Positions 1-7,775 of a DNA stretch of 13,832 nucleotides are shown in pieces (position 1 is the first letter of the stretch; every line of letters starts with the position of its first letter). This DNA comes from an uncultured Lacibacter sp. Its GTDB lineage: Bacteria > Bacteroidota > Bacteroidia > Chitinophagales > Chitinophagaceae. The notes under the pieces were generated by a model. That model had not been told where the DNA came from. It saw only the letters and a list, made by a program, of their open reading frames with translations, and ran no database searches. The stretch spans positions 1 through 13,832 of the forward strand of contig NZ_CAMLGT010000080.1 in NCBI RefSeq assembly GCF_946479605.1. The letters are read 5' to 3'. A program made the translations under genes and the position numbers.

Positions 1-392
1 GATAACCGTTGCTGCAACTGTCTGATCTTTTCTTCTGCACGACGCAGATCTTCTTTCGTTAAATTATTTATGGCAAGTATAGCCGCTATTTCATTTCGTA
101 AACTATCAATTTCATTTTTTGTACTGCCATTTGTAACAACAGCCGTATCCATTACGGGGGGTACTGAACGGGATGAATCAATTTGCTTCAGCAAACTGTT
201 ATACGCAATACGCAACGAATCATTCACTCTTGTTTGTTCGGCAAGCGAATCTTTTACAGGTACCAATACCTGTTCTTTTGCAGCATAACTGTTCTTATCG
301 TATAAATGATAGGCCCAGGTACCCACCAAACAAAGCGACACAATAATCAATAATATGTTCCGGGAATCCTTCATGCGCTGCAAACTACTCAT
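1..392 (-). CDS. Membrane-anchored coiled-coil protein, partial (3' end beyond left edge)
   Basis: The frame is open from an ATG at 392 down to the left edge, giving 130 codons without a stop, so the C-terminus lies outside the window. The N-terminus has a short basic stretch and then one hydrophobic segment at about residues 12-31 (beginning NILLIIVSLCLVG), which predicts a single membrane anchor. The rest is polar, rich in K, E, Q, D and S, with heptad-like spacing (DSLRIAYNSLLKQI; later EIDSLRNEIAAI and AEEKIRQLQQRL), so it is probably a coiled coil outside the cytoplasm. An in-frame ATG six codons later (374) is a possible alternative start. It is separated from the next gene upstream by a terminator, so it is probably transcribed on its own. 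I do not recognise a family, and function is unknown. Confidence 0.75.
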   Translation of the reverse strand, partial: MSSLQRMKDSRNILLIIVSLCLVGTWAYHLYDKNSYAAKEQVLVPVKDSLAEQTRVNDSLRIAYNSLLKQIDSSRSVPPVMDTAVVTNGSTKNEIDSLRNEIAAILAINNLTKEDLRRAEEKIRQLQQRL

Positions 393-444
393 TAATCAGG
401 GCGCTGGGGCACTGCTCTTTTTTGCTGTGGATAAGCTGTGAAAT

Positions 445-476
445 GAAAAATCCCCTCCCGGCATGCGGGAAGGGAT
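445..476 (-). terminator. Rho-independent terminator after the DUF2911 gene
   Basis: On the minus strand the arms ATCCCTTCCCG and CGGGAGGGGAT can pair around a short loop, with one G-T wobble, and are followed at once by TTTTT (complement of 446-450). It lies 26 bases past the stop codon of the DUF2911 gene at 502, where a terminator for that gene is expected. It also separates that gene from the membrane-anchored gene at 1-392. Confidence 0.8.
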
Positions 477-501
477 CAGATAACACATTGATGGTTTATG
501 C

Positions 502-1005
502 TTATTGTGAGATCTTAAAAGGAACGCTCAGCTTTTCCCATTTGATGGTAGCGCCATTGCTGTCACCATCAATCTTCAGGGTTTCCGTCATATCAGCTGC
601 AACAGGTTTTACTGTTACACGCAACACATCATCTGCCTGTTTGTATTGATAGGCACCCCATTGTTTCCATGTTTTGTTGAACACAATTTCCCATGAATCT
701 TTACCAGGCACAGTAAACAATCCATATTTACCTGCAGGCAGGGTTTTTCCTTCAATTTTAATATCCTTGTCTGTTTCAAAAACAGTTGCTTCATTAGCAC
801 CTGTGCGCCATACTTCGCCATAAGGCACCAACTTGCCCCAAATTTCACGACCCTTTACTGATGGAGCACTGTAACTGATCTTGATAGCTGCACCCCCTGC
901 TTTAAATTCTGCTGATGCCGGAGGACTTGGTTTTTGATTTTGTGCACAAGCTGTAAATGCCACAAACAATGTAAAGACAGACAATAAACTTGTTATACGT
1001 TTCAT
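502..1005 (-). CDS. DUF2911 domain protein, exported
   Basis: The 167-residue product begins with a typical export signal (MKR, then a hydrophobic core, then FTACAQ). The cysteine at residue 20 could be a lipoprotein site, although the lipobox has Phe at -3; cleavage by signal peptidase I after ACA is the alternative. The rest, about residues 30-165, matches DUF2911 as I know it: YSAPSVKGREIWGKLVPYG, then EVWRTGANEAT, then LPAGKYGLFTVPG, and a late WEKLSVPF strand. This family is common in Bacteroidota, has a beta-rich fold and has no established function. It is 81 bases downstream of the VPS10-like gene on the same strand; with no terminator seen between them, co-transcription is possible. 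Family assignment is confident, location fairly so, role unknown. Confidence 0.9.
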   Translation of the reverse strand: MKRITSLLSVFTLFVAFTACAQNQKPSPPASAEFKAGGAAIKISYSAPSVKGREIWGKLVPYGEVWRTGANEATVFETDKDIKIEGKTLPAGKYGLFTVPGKDSWEIVFNKTWKQWGAYQYKQADDVLRVTVKPVAADMTETLKIDGDSNGATIKWEKLSVPFKISQ

Positions 1006-1086
1006 GTTCTTCTGTTTTTTAAAAGATTTAAGTTAAAACAAATTCCCTGCAATATTGTTGCCTGAAATGACAAATGGCAATTAAAC

Positions 1087-3627
1087 TTATTTTAATTCGC
1101 TTTTTTTCTTTTCATAATAGGCTTTGTCCGCTGCCAGCTTCTGCACTTCGTTGAGTGAGGCAATGTAAATACTGCGGCCATGTGTACCCAGTACAATTTC
1201 GTTTTCCCGTTCCTGAATGGCGATATCATGAATAGAAACTCTTGGCAATTCACTCATCCATGCCATGCTGCTGGCGCCGGCATCAACTGATACATACAAC
1301 CCATGATCGGTACCTACATAAAGAAGGTTTTCCTGTTTTGGATCTTCACGGATCACATTCACCGGTTCTACAGGAAGATCAGTAAAGATCTGTTTCCATG
1401 TAGTACCATAATCATCACTCACAAATACCCATGCAGCAAAATGATCGTTACGGTAACCGTTTAATGTAGCATACACACGGCTCTCTTTGTATTTCGATGC
1501 AATTACACGGCTTACATACAAGCCTTGAACCTGCTTGGGCAATTTTGTATGAACCGCTGTCCAGCTGTAACCACCATCTTTTGTTACATGAATATAACCA
1601 TCATCACTACCTGTATAAATAAGACCGAAGCGCAGTGGCGATTCGCTCATTGTTACCAACGTACCAAACGGCACATTGCCTTCACGCTTGCCACCGGTAA
1701 GATCGCCACTCATGTTCTGTGCATTTTCACCTTTGTTGAAACTGCGGTGAAAACGGTTGGTGCCGAAATAAAATACATCCTGGTTGTGCTTTGATAAAAG
1801 GATGGGTGATTGCCAGTTAAAACGCAGCGGCTTATCGCCAAGCTCATGTTGCGGACGCACACTTACACGACCCTGGAATGGTTTTGTTTTATCGGCCCGG
1901 CCATATGCACCAAATTGTGAACCTGAATAAACGGTTGTATTATCTCTTGTATCAATCTGCACCTGCATGCCATCGCCACCACCAATTGATTTGAATGCAT
2001 AATTGCCGTTATCGTGCCAGTCAACTGTTTCACGGTTTGTGCTTGGGCCATACCATGAACCATTGTCCTGCAAACCGCCATACACATTGTAAGGTTTTGC
2101 ATCATCAACTGTAATGGCATAGAACTGGCCTAATGATGGCGAGTTGGCTTTGTACCAGTTGGCACCATCATCGTATGTGATATTGATACCCCCGTCATTT
2201 CCATTGATCATGTGCGATTCACGTTTAGGGTTGATCCATAACGCATGATGATCGGCATGTACATTCCGTCCATCAATTACTTTAAAGGTTTTGCCTGCAT
2301 CAACACTCATCCATGCGCTTACACCCAGCACCACAATTTTATCGGGGTTTGATGGAGCCACATAAATTTTTGCGAAGTAATAACCATACGTGCTGAAAGC
2401 CGCAGGCAATTTGTTGTTCACCAGTTTCCATGTTTTACCTGCATCATCGCTGCGGTACACTTCACAACCTTTCACACTGCCGCTGAAACCATCATCACCT
2501 GCATCAAAATAATCCCACAAGGCAACGGGCTGAATTTTGCCTGCACGCACCATATCTTTCACAGATGCAGCTGTATATTTTGCAGGGAAACGCTGACGAC
2601 GCATAAATGAATCCAGTTTATTTGTTTCAAGCGCAAGAAACTGTTCTGCAGTCATGGTCTTGAAATGTTTTAACTGAATGGTCGTATCGCCTGTTTGTCT
2701 TCTGCGACCGGTATCGGGCACTGCATCATAATTGTCAATTACAGCATACACAATGTTTGGGTTTTGTGCATACACGCTTAAGCCAATACGTCCTAATTTC
2801 TTTCCCTCAGCAAAACCGCTGCCGGGTCCGCTGATGATCTTCCAGTTGTTACCACCATCGGTACTTTTATAAATACCGCTCGTGGGGCCGCTTTCGGTAA
2901 ACGTCCAGCCACGGCGTGTACGATGCCACATAGCAGCATACAGTTCGTTCGGGTTGTTGGGATTGATCTCCATTTCCACTGCACCGGTGTTGTCATCAAC
3001 AGCCAATGTGAGCTTCCATGTTTTACCACCATCAGTTGTCTTGTACACACCACGCTCTTTATTGGGCGAATACAAATGACCCAATGCTGCCACCCATGCT
3101 GTGTTAGGATCAGTTGGGTGCAGCTGCACTTTACCAATATGATGGCTTTCGGGTAAACCAAGATATTCCCATGTTTTACCATTATCTGCACTTTTGTACA
3201 CGCCATTACCCGCATAAGAAGAACGGCTGCTGTTTACTTCGCCGGTGCCCACCCATATCATACGGCTGCCATACCATTTTACGGCAATGTCGCCAATGGT
3301 CATTACATCCTCATTATCAAAAATGGGTGTAAAGGACTGTCCGTTATTTTTTGTGTGCCATAAACCTCCACTTGCATACGCCACGTAAAACTCAGTGGGA
3401 TCTTCGGGGTTTACATCAACATCTACCACACGGCCACTCATAACAGAAGGGCCAATATTGCGGAATTTTACATCTTTCAGCAGCGATTTTTTTTCAAGTT
3501 CTTTACGCACCAACATACCTTTTTGCCGCTCATCGGCAGTGGTTGGCTTAATTTGTGCGGTTGAAACAAGAACAAAAAGCAGAAAAGAAAGAAGATGGGT
3601 AACTTTAAGGGTGCAATTTTTGAACAT
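1087..3627 (-). CDS. Secreted VPS10/sortilin-like BNR (Asp-box) propeller protein
   Basis: The product is about 846 residues from the ATG at 3627. That start puts a good signal peptide first (MFKNCTLKVTHLLSFLLF, ending VSTAQ). An upstream in-frame ATG at 3675 would add 16 polar residues in front of the signal, so I prefer 3627. I count about ten Asp-box repeats of the S-x-D-x-G-x-T-W type, such as KSADNGKTW, KTTDGGKTW, RSDDAGKTW, MSVDAGKTF, VTKDGGYSW and VSDDYGTTW. Ten agrees with the ten-bladed propeller of sortilin/VPS10 domains. A charged insertion in the middle (around TAEQFLALETNKLDSFMRR) occurs in bacterial members of this family. These proteins are often annotated as glycosyl hydrolases or BNR-repeat proteins, but I see no proof of catalysis. 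It is divergent from the MORN-like gene, with overlapping promoter space. The ligand or substrate is unknown. Confidence 0.9.
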   Translation of the reverse strand: MFKNCTLKVTHLLSFLLFVLVSTAQIKPTTADERQKGMLVRKELEKKSLLKDVKFRNIGPSVMSGRVVDVDVNPEDPTEFYVAYASGGLWHTKNNGQSFTPIFDNEDVMTIGDIAVKWYGSRMIWVGTGEVNSSRSSYAGNGVYKSADNGKTWEYLGLPESHHIGKVQLHPTDPNTAWVAALGHLYSPNKERGVYKTTDGGKTWKLTLAVDDNTGAVEMEINPNNPNELYAAMWHRTRRGWTFTESGPTSGIYKSTDGGNNWKIISGPGSGFAEGKKLGRIGLSVYAQNPNIVYAVIDNYDAVPDTGRRRQTGDTTIQLKHFKTMTAEQFLALETNKLDSFMRRQRFPAKYTAASVKDMVRAGKIQPVALWDYFDAGDDGFSGSVKGCEVYRSDDAGKTWKLVNNKLPAAFSTYGYYFAKIYVAPSNPDKIVVLGVSAWMSVDAGKTFKVIDGRNVHADHHALWINPKRESHMINGNDGGINITYDDGANWYKANSPSLGQFYAITVDDAKPYNVYGGLQDNGSWYGPSTNRETVDWHDNGNYAFKSIGGGDGMQVQIDTRDNTTVYSGSQFGAYGRADKTKPFQGRVSVRPQHELGDKPLRFNWQSPILLSKHNQDVFYFGTNRFHRSFNKGENAQNMSGDLTGGKREGNVPFGTLVTMSESPLRFGLIYTGSDDGYIHVTKDGGYSWTAVHTKLPKQVQGLYVSRVIASKYKESRVYATLNGYRNDHFAAWVFVSDDYGTTWKQIFTDLPVEPVNVIREDPKQENLLYVGTDHGLYVSVDAGASSMAWMSELPRVSIHDIAIQERENEIVLGTHGRSIYIASLNEVQKLAADKAYYEKKKSELK

Positions 3628-3682
3628 TGCAGTCGTTTTGTACTGGTACATCCTGTGCAGTTGTTTTAATCTCATGTATAAT

Positions 3683-4408
3683 ATGATAACCGTTTCAAAC
3701 TTACGAATGTTGACCTTAAGTGCTGTATGCAGCTTCCTTTTTTGGATGAGCGGTACAGCCCAGTGTAAAGACTATACCATTGGCGTAAAGGGCGATACGC
3801 TCAACTGTACCGATGTAAACAACCTGAAGCAGGGCAAATGGGTGGTGCGTGTGGAAGAAGTACGTGGTGAACCGGGTTATGAAGAAGAAGGCGTTTATAA
3901 GAACGATAAAAAAGAAGGCCCTTGGCGTGTGTACACATTAATGGGCGATGTACTGGCAATTGAATTTTACCGCTGGGGAAACAAACACGGCAAACAACAA
4001 TACTTTAATGCCATGGGCGATATGGTGCGTGAAGAAAGCTGGCTGGCACAAAACCCTGAGAAGCCAACAGAAACCATTGAAGTGTTTGATGTAAATGATC
4101 CCAAAAAAGTGTACCTGGTGGAAGTAAAGATGGAAGCAAGTTCGGTGGCACATGGTTTCTGGACCATTTATGAACCTGGCACAGGAAAAGTATTACGCAA
4201 AGAAAATTTCATTTTAGGCAAGTTGGATGATGGCACAGGTACTGCAAACGGTATTGTAAAAAAAGATCCGAATGCTCCGGCTGACGAAACCACCACCAAA
4301 AAAGAAACACCAAAAGAAAAAACGAAGCCCAAAGAAATTCTTGATTACGAAAAAAAGAATGCCGGTAAAAAAAAGATAAAGGTGAGAACAGGTCAAACGG
4401 GAGGATAG
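3683..4408 (+). CDS. Secreted MORN-like repeat protein with Lys-rich tail
   Basis: The product is about 241 residues. The frame is open far upstream, but only the region from about 3674 looks genuine. The ATG at 3683 gives MITVSNLR followed by a hydrophobic core and a likely cleavage site at GTAQ. The ATGs at 3674 and 3707 are alternatives, the latter leaving the signal without a positive charge. The body carries MORN/YwqK-like strands: EEGVYKNDKKEGPWRVYTLMG, EFYRWGNKHGKQQYF (about residues 66-112), and later GFWTIYEPGTGKV near residue 158. The last 50 or so residues are rich in K, E, T and P, and look disordered. MORN-like repeats often form extended beta structures in envelope proteins; the role here is unknown. 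It is the only plus-strand gene in the left half and converges with the VOC gene at 4462. The T-rich gap 4409-4461 has no clear stem-loop. Confidence 0.8.
   Translation: MITVSNLRMLTLSAVCSFLFWMSGTAQCKDYTIGVKGDTLNCTDVNNLKQGKWVVRVEEVRGEPGYEEEGVYKNDKKEGPWRVYTLMGDVLAIEFYRWGNKHGKQQYFNAMGDMVREESWLAQNPEKPTETIEVFDVNDPKKVYLVEVKMEASSVAHGFWTIYEPGTGKVLRKENFILGKLDDGTGTANGIVKKDPNAPADETTTKKETPKEKTKPKEILDYEKKNAGKKKIKVRTGQTGG
3696..3703 (-). promoter_or_regulatory. Candidate Bacteroidota -7 element for the VPS10-like gene
   Basis: The minus strand reads TAAGTTTG, an exact match to the TAnnTTTG element known from Bacteroidota promoters. Transcription from it would begin near 3689 and leave a leader of about 60 bases before the ATG at 3627. 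I do not see a TTG at the usual distance upstream, so support is partial. The site lies inside the first codons of the divergent MORN-like gene if that gene starts at 3683. Confidence 0.35.
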
Positions 4409-4461
4409 TTATTTCTGGTTTATTGTTTTTGAATTTTAAACTTTGTTTTTTTGGATTTTTT

Positions 4462-4815
4462 TCAATCAACAGCTTCTCCAAATGTGAGCAGGTTATGATC
4501 CGGATCCAGCAATGAAAATTCCTTTTGGCCCCATGGCTTTATCTGCAAATGACCATTGGGATGAATAGTAATATTATTTGCAGTAAGAGATGCATACAAT
4601 GCATCAATACCGGTTGTACGGATGTACACCTGTCCATAATTCTCCAATGGGTCAAGTTCTTTAAACACAAAGAAGTGAATTTCAACAGTATCAAGTTTCA
4701 TCATCAGGTAACCATCATAATCATTACCAGCTTGCTGAAACCCTAATTGCGTGTAGTAAGCCCTTGTACGGAAAATATCACGCATCGGCAGTTTGGGATG
4801 AATAGCTGTGAGCAT
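4462..4815 (-). CDS. VOC family protein, bleomycin-resistance-like
   Basis: The 117-residue product matches one vicinal oxygen chelate unit pair as found in bleomycin-binding proteins. The order is: an N-terminal HPKLPMRDIFRTRAYYTQLGF strand-helix, YLMMKLDTVEIHFFVF, YIRTTGIDALYASL, and a C-terminal KPWGQKEFSLLDPDHNLLTFGE. The PWG-EF-DPD-N-L-FGE pattern is the best family marker. In related proteins this fold binds bleomycin-type drugs as a dimer or does unrelated small-molecule chemistry, so resistance should not be assumed. It is presumably cytoplasmic, having no signal peptide. It lies 33 bases downstream of the HEAT-repeat gene on the same strand, so the two are probably co-transcribed. 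The start at 4815 fits because the domain begins straight after it. Confidence 0.85.
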   Translation of the reverse strand: MLTAIHPKLPMRDIFRTRAYYTQLGFQQAGNDYDGYLMMKLDTVEIHFFVFKELDPLENYGQVYIRTTGIDALYASLTANNITIHPNGHLQIKPWGQKEFSLLDPDHNLLTFGEAVD

Positions 4816-4848
4816 ACATTTTTTTACGTTTATAAAAACAAGAAATTA

Positions 4849-5703
4849 TTATTCCGGTCCATCTGCCATCTCTTCTTCCAGCAGTTTTTGTAAAACAGCA
4901 TCATGTGTGTACTGCTGCAAAAGCTGCAAACCTTTTTCACGGTTGATCATTAGCAAACTTTCTGCGCTTCTTTCACGCACATCGGAATGCTCATGCAAAA
5001 GAAACTGACGCAGTATTGCGGCTGTGTTCTTATGACGAAAATAACCAAGTGTGGCAACAAGTGTTTCAACAACCGACGCATTTGCTGTTTTGAATAATGT
5101 TACCAATTCCTGCGGATCACTCCTTCTCTTCTTTCGCTGCATTTCATACAACAGGCTCACAATTTCATCATCGTACCTGCTTACCTTTATTTTTTGCAGA
5201 AGGGTTTGATAGTCGTCTGTTTTTTCTCTTGGTCTTAATCTTTCCCGCAGTTTGTTTGCATTAATATCTGTTCTTATACAATAGTCGCAGGGGCAGGGTT
5301 TAGTACCATGTGCATCGGGCCTGTACCTCCAGCCAATGGTTTGCGACAGTGCTTTGATCTTTGTTATTTCACCCGGTTCTATTTTGCGGTCAATAATAAG
5401 TTCGTAACCAAGCGGATCATTCATACTCATGATGTCTTTTACAGCAGCACCAAGTGTAATATACCTGTGCTGATGATTGTACTTTCCGGCATAGACCATT
5501 TGCGTATTGTCAACTTTAAAATAAATGCCTACAAAATTATTTACACCTCTACGCTTTAGCTCACGCAACCATTGATGTGTAACATAAAAATTTTGTAATA
5601 CCGGCATGCAAAAAACACCTGTCCGGTATTTTCCCGGCTTAATCCCATTTTTTAAAATGCGGGGTGCATCTCTTTCATCAGCTAAGTGAACCAGTGTGGG
5701 CAT
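4849..5703 (-). CDS. HEAT-repeat protein with ART-like N-terminal domain and CPCDYC cluster
   Basis: The 284-residue product has no signal peptide and seems to have three parts. Residues 1-125 form an alpha/beta domain beginning LVHLADERDAPRILKNGIKPG and ending near GYELIIDRKIEPGEI. The placement of H6, followed by I-L-x-x-G-I, and of E101 recalls the opening strand and late glutamate of the ADP-ribosyltransferase (DarT/PARP-like) fold. This is inference from pattern and not a proven match. Residues 132-145 hold HGTKPCPCDYCIR, whose cysteines 137, 139 and 142 could bind a metal. From about residue 195 to the end are helical pairs resembling HEAT/PBS-lyase repeats (VETLVATLGYFRHKNTAAI, then HSDVRERSAESLLMINREKG). 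I believe similar HEAT-annotated proteins occur in other bacteria, but function is unknown. The VOC gene follows at 33 bases. Coding status is certain, domain reading moderate. Confidence 0.8.
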   Translation of the reverse strand: MPTLVHLADERDAPRILKNGIKPGKYRTGVFCMPVLQNFYVTHQWLRELKRRGVNNFVGIYFKVDNTQMVYAGKYNHQHRYITLGAAVKDIMSMNDPLGYELIIDRKIEPGEITKIKALSQTIGWRYRPDAHGTKPCPCDYCIRTDINANKLRERLRPREKTDDYQTLLQKIKVSRYDDEIVSLLYEMQRKKRRSDPQELVTLFKTANASVVETLVATLGYFRHKNTAAILRQFLLHEHSDVRERSAESLLMINREKGLQLLQQYTHDAVLQKLLEEEMADGPE

Positions 5704-5818
5704 ATATAAAAAGCTTCATTAAATTCTTTTACTTGTACCTGTATCCTTTCAGGTAAAGCAAAACTATTTATACTGTAGCGGAACAAAAAGATTAACTGAT
5801 CCTTTTTTTATTACATCC

Positions 5819-6451
5819 TCAAAATATAACACTCATGATCCACACCAAATAAAACCATATACATCCAATCCAGCTGATTGGGTGTATCTTTTTTAGCGTT
5901 TTCCAATCATAAATAAATAAGGAACCAAACAGCAGGTTCCATATAATTGCTTCAAAGATAACGGGGCCTGTCAATGAATCTATCGACATCAGCTTTCCAA
6001 CAACTCTGTCGAGAACAGGCCCCAGTACGTAAAGAGTTCCGACATAAATATAGCGTTTATGCTTACTGCCATTTTTTCTGTTGAGGCAGGCCAGCAAGAT
6101 CAGCACTGCAAAACTTGTGGTAAAGATGCGGTTGGCCTTTACCTGGAATGGCATTACCGACCAACCTTCGTAAATCACGACAAACACATAAAATGTACTG
6201 ATAATAACACCGAGCCCTATCAGCATACCCATGATGCCAAGTGTGCGATGTGCTTTATAATTTCCTTTTCTGATATATCCTGTTTGAATGACCAGGATAA
6301 TGAACCATGCAAGAAAGAACAAACCATGAACTATGAATTTAGGATCGCTGTTACTCTCCTGCTGTACATCATAGAATAAGTTATCTGAAAATGCAAATAC
6401 CGACAAGAACAGCAAAAACAGGCTGGCCAAGAAAAAATAGTTTTTCCGCAT
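5819..6451 (-). CDS. Polytopic membrane protein, 6-7 transmembrane segments
   Basis: The 210-residue product is strongly hydrophobic. Likely membrane segments are at about residues 5-22, 40-58, 70-93, 109-123, 133-150, 163-180 and 190-208, with short basic loops such as RKGNYKAHR and NRKNGSKHKR. Conserved-looking histidines sit at the start of the second segment (H42 in VHGLFF) and just before the third (H68 in KAHRTLG). That arrangement recalls small membrane proteins that may bind haem or a cofactor, but I cannot name a family. The start at 6451 puts the first membrane helix right after MRKN. The 188-base spacer before it carries a dyad at 6574-6593 and the motif at 6553-6565. The gene stands alone: 115 bases separate it from the HEAT-repeat gene. 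Confidence 0.8.
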   Translation of the reverse strand: MRKNYFFLASLFLLFLSVFAFSDNLFYDVQQESNSDPKFIVHGLFFLAWFIILVIQTGYIRKGNYKAHRTLGIMGMLIGLGVIISTFYVFVVIYEGWSVMPFQVKANRIFTTSFAVLILLACLNRKNGSKHKRYIYVGTLYVLGPVLDRVVGKLMSIDSLTGPVIFEAIIWNLLFGSLFIYDWKTLKKIHPISWIGCIWFYLVWIMSVIF

Positions 6452-6552
6452 GCTTGGTGATTGTTTATTAAATATGAATGTTTCCTTGTAACAGATACAT
6501 TATCCCCTGAACTAAAACAACAGCCTGCTAATGTATGAAACGAGTTAAAAAA

Positions 6553-6565
6553 AATGTACAGCGAA
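6553..6565 (-). repeat. 13-base motif, copy 1 (TTCGCTGTACATT)
   Basis: The minus strand reads TTCGCTGTACATT here and again at 8771-8783. Both copies lie in spacers upstream of minus-strand genes, about 100 and 45 bases before their start codons. At the second copy the TACATT half is the candidate -10 box of a promoter, so this copy may be part of a promoter for the membrane-protein gene at 6451. No TTGACA-like box precedes it; the dyad at 6574-6593 occupies that place instead. Confidence 0.4.
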
Positions 6566-6573
6566 TTTTCGGT

Positions 6574-6593
6574 ATTTCCGGTATGCCGGAAAT
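6574..6593. promoter_or_regulatory. Perfect 8-bp dyad, possible operator
   Basis: ATTTCCGG and CCGGAAAT form a perfect inverted repeat around TATG. To the left the plus strand also has two near-identical 9-base units in tandem (TTTTCGGTA then TTTCCGGTA, 6566-6583). The site lies between the YdeI-like stop at 6641 and the membrane-protein start at 6451. It could be an operator for the latter or a stem at the 3' end of the former. No T-run follows directly on the minus strand (the first lies about 20 bases further on), so an ordinary terminator is less likely. Confidence 0.4.
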
Positions 6594-6640
6594 TGATTAA
6601 CTGGAAACCAAAGACTGCTGATCGGTATTCATTCAACTAC

Positions 6641-7246
6641 CTACATAAATTGTTTTGGCTTCATGTGCCGGCCAGCCAGCTCAGCTATTTCTGCTATTCG
6701 TTTTTGCCTTGTCTCCGCACGTTTGGCAAGTACCAACCATTGCAGGATGGCTTTACGGCTCGATTTGCTGATACTGAGAAAATATTTTTTTGATCCGGGC
6801 CATTCTTTAAATGCCTTTGTAAGATCAGCAGGAATTTTTAATTCTTCCGCAGCATCAAACAACGACCATGAACCGTTTTGCTTTGCTGTTTCAACGCAAG
6901 CTATTCCAGCTTTTGTCATAAGCCCCTCTTCTGTTAAACGTGTTACTTTATCTTTATTGATCTTCGACCATCCGCTTTTGGGTTTACGCTTGCCAAATAG
7001 CTGAACAAACGATTCTGCATCGATCGTTTTGCGTACACTGTCAATCCAGCCAAAACACAACGCTTCGTCTACCGCATCCGACCAGGATACACTGGGTTTT
7101 GAAGAACTGGTTTTATATAACAGTAACCACACCGATTGTTTTGTTTCATGGTGTTGCTTTAGCCACTTCCTCCACTCCTTTGGACTTGAAGGACAAAATG
7201 TTTCCACTTCTTTCTTCTGTATGGTTGTTTGCTTTTTAACAGGCAT
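6641..7246 (-). CDS. YdeI/OmpD-associated family protein
   Basis: The 201-residue product matches the YdeI/OmdA-like family. Its hallmarks are F-C-P-S-S-P-K-E-W-R-K-W-L near residue 17, SVWLLLYKTSS, then VSWSDAVDEALCFGWIDS with the family's ALCFGWIDS core, then FGKRKPKSGWSKINK, and a C-terminal helical part with KKYFLSISKSSRKAILQW (near residues 150-170). The last part corresponds to the OmpD-associated C-terminal domain, rich in basic residues. The family is widespread. Some members have been linked to resistance to cationic peptides through OmpD, but the biochemical role is not settled and should not be assumed here. There is no signal peptide. It is flanked by spacers of 189 and 97 bases and looks like a single-gene unit. 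The start at 7246 fits family length. Confidence 0.88.
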   Translation of the reverse strand: MPVKKQTTIQKKEVETFCPSSPKEWRKWLKQHHETKQSVWLLLYKTSSSKPSVSWSDAVDEALCFGWIDSVRKTIDAESFVQLFGKRKPKSGWSKINKDKVTRLTEEGLMTKAGIACVETAKQNGSWSLFDAAEELKIPADLTKAFKEWPGSKKYFLSISKSSRKAILQWLVLAKRAETRQKRIAEIAELAGRHMKPKQFM

Positions 7247-7343
7247 AAGAACAGCTAGTCTGATTGTGTGCTAATATAAAATTAAACTTCAGGCATGAAA
7301 ATTAAGCATCAAAAGAATAAACTTCTATAACAGGATATATTAC

Positions 7344-7751
7344 TTAGTTCTTTTGCAGGCGACCGAAATACAAAATATATCCGTCTGTATCCTTTATTTC
7401 AAAACCACGAAGTCCATCTTCATCATTATCCATCAGTGGCAGGAAAAATTCAACGTTGCGTGATGCAAATTCCTCTGCCAATGCATCGGGATCAGGCACA
7501 TGAATGTAAGCATCCCAGCGGGCAATCCCTTGTTTAATATCACGTGTATAATTAGGTACAGGTTCTACACCAATATCCTTCATCATGATCATAGCAGCAC
7601 CACGCTGCACAATACCAAAGAAAACATCATCTTCCTGCGGCCCCTGGAATGTAATAGTAAACCCCAGCTGCTCATGATAAAAACTTAGTGCGGCAGGCAC
7701 ATTCCGTACAATAAAAAATGGAGCAATGCCGGTGATCTCTGCTTTGTTCAT
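7344..7751 (-). CDS. VOC family (glyoxalase/bleomycin-resistance-like) protein
   Basis: From the ATG at 7751 the product has 135 residues. A GTG at 7817 would add 22 residues unlike anything in the fold and would pass through a likely promoter element, so I use the ATG. The VOC pattern is clear: ITGIAPFFIVRNVPAALSFY, then EQLGFTITF, a central AAMIMMKDIG strand, WDAYIHVPDPDALAEEFASR, and the closing GFEIKDTDGYILYFGRL. The final D-x-D-G-Y-I-L-x-F-G is the usual last strand, and its acidic residues may take part in metal binding in enzymatic members. The substrate cannot be told from sequence. It lies just beyond the methyltransferase terminator, so it has its own promoter. It is a distant relative of the VOC gene at 4462, not a recent duplicate. 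Confidence 0.88.
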   Translation of the reverse strand: MNKAEITGIAPFFIVRNVPAALSFYHEQLGFTITFQGPQEDDVFFGIVQRGAAMIMMKDIGVEPVPNYTRDIKQGIARWDAYIHVPDPDALAEEFASRNVEFFLPLMDNDEDGLRGFEIKDTDGYILYFGRLQKN

Positions 7752-7775
7752 AAAACAATCAATTACTGCTTCTTT

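Noticed and set aside
2793..3215. 140-codon minus-strand frame inside the VPS10-like gene
   Set aside because: It overlaps ten-blade coding sequence in another frame and its product has no recognisable features. It is a shadow of the repeat-rich gene.
3395..3682. Long plus-strand opening upstream of the MORN-like gene
   Set aside because: It runs antisense through the start of the VPS10-like gene and encodes a low-complexity S/T/R-rich sequence. The genuine protein begins with the signal peptide near 3683.
5736..5755. Inverted repeat TACCTG...CAGGTA in the spacer before the HEAT-repeat gene
   Set aside because: The stem is only six bases with an eight-base loop and has no T-run. It is too weak to call a terminator or operator.
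4462..7751. Two VOC proteins as an antibiotic-resistance locus
   Set aside because: VOC membership alone does not show resistance. The two are only distantly similar, lie about 2.5 kb apart and are in separate transcripts.
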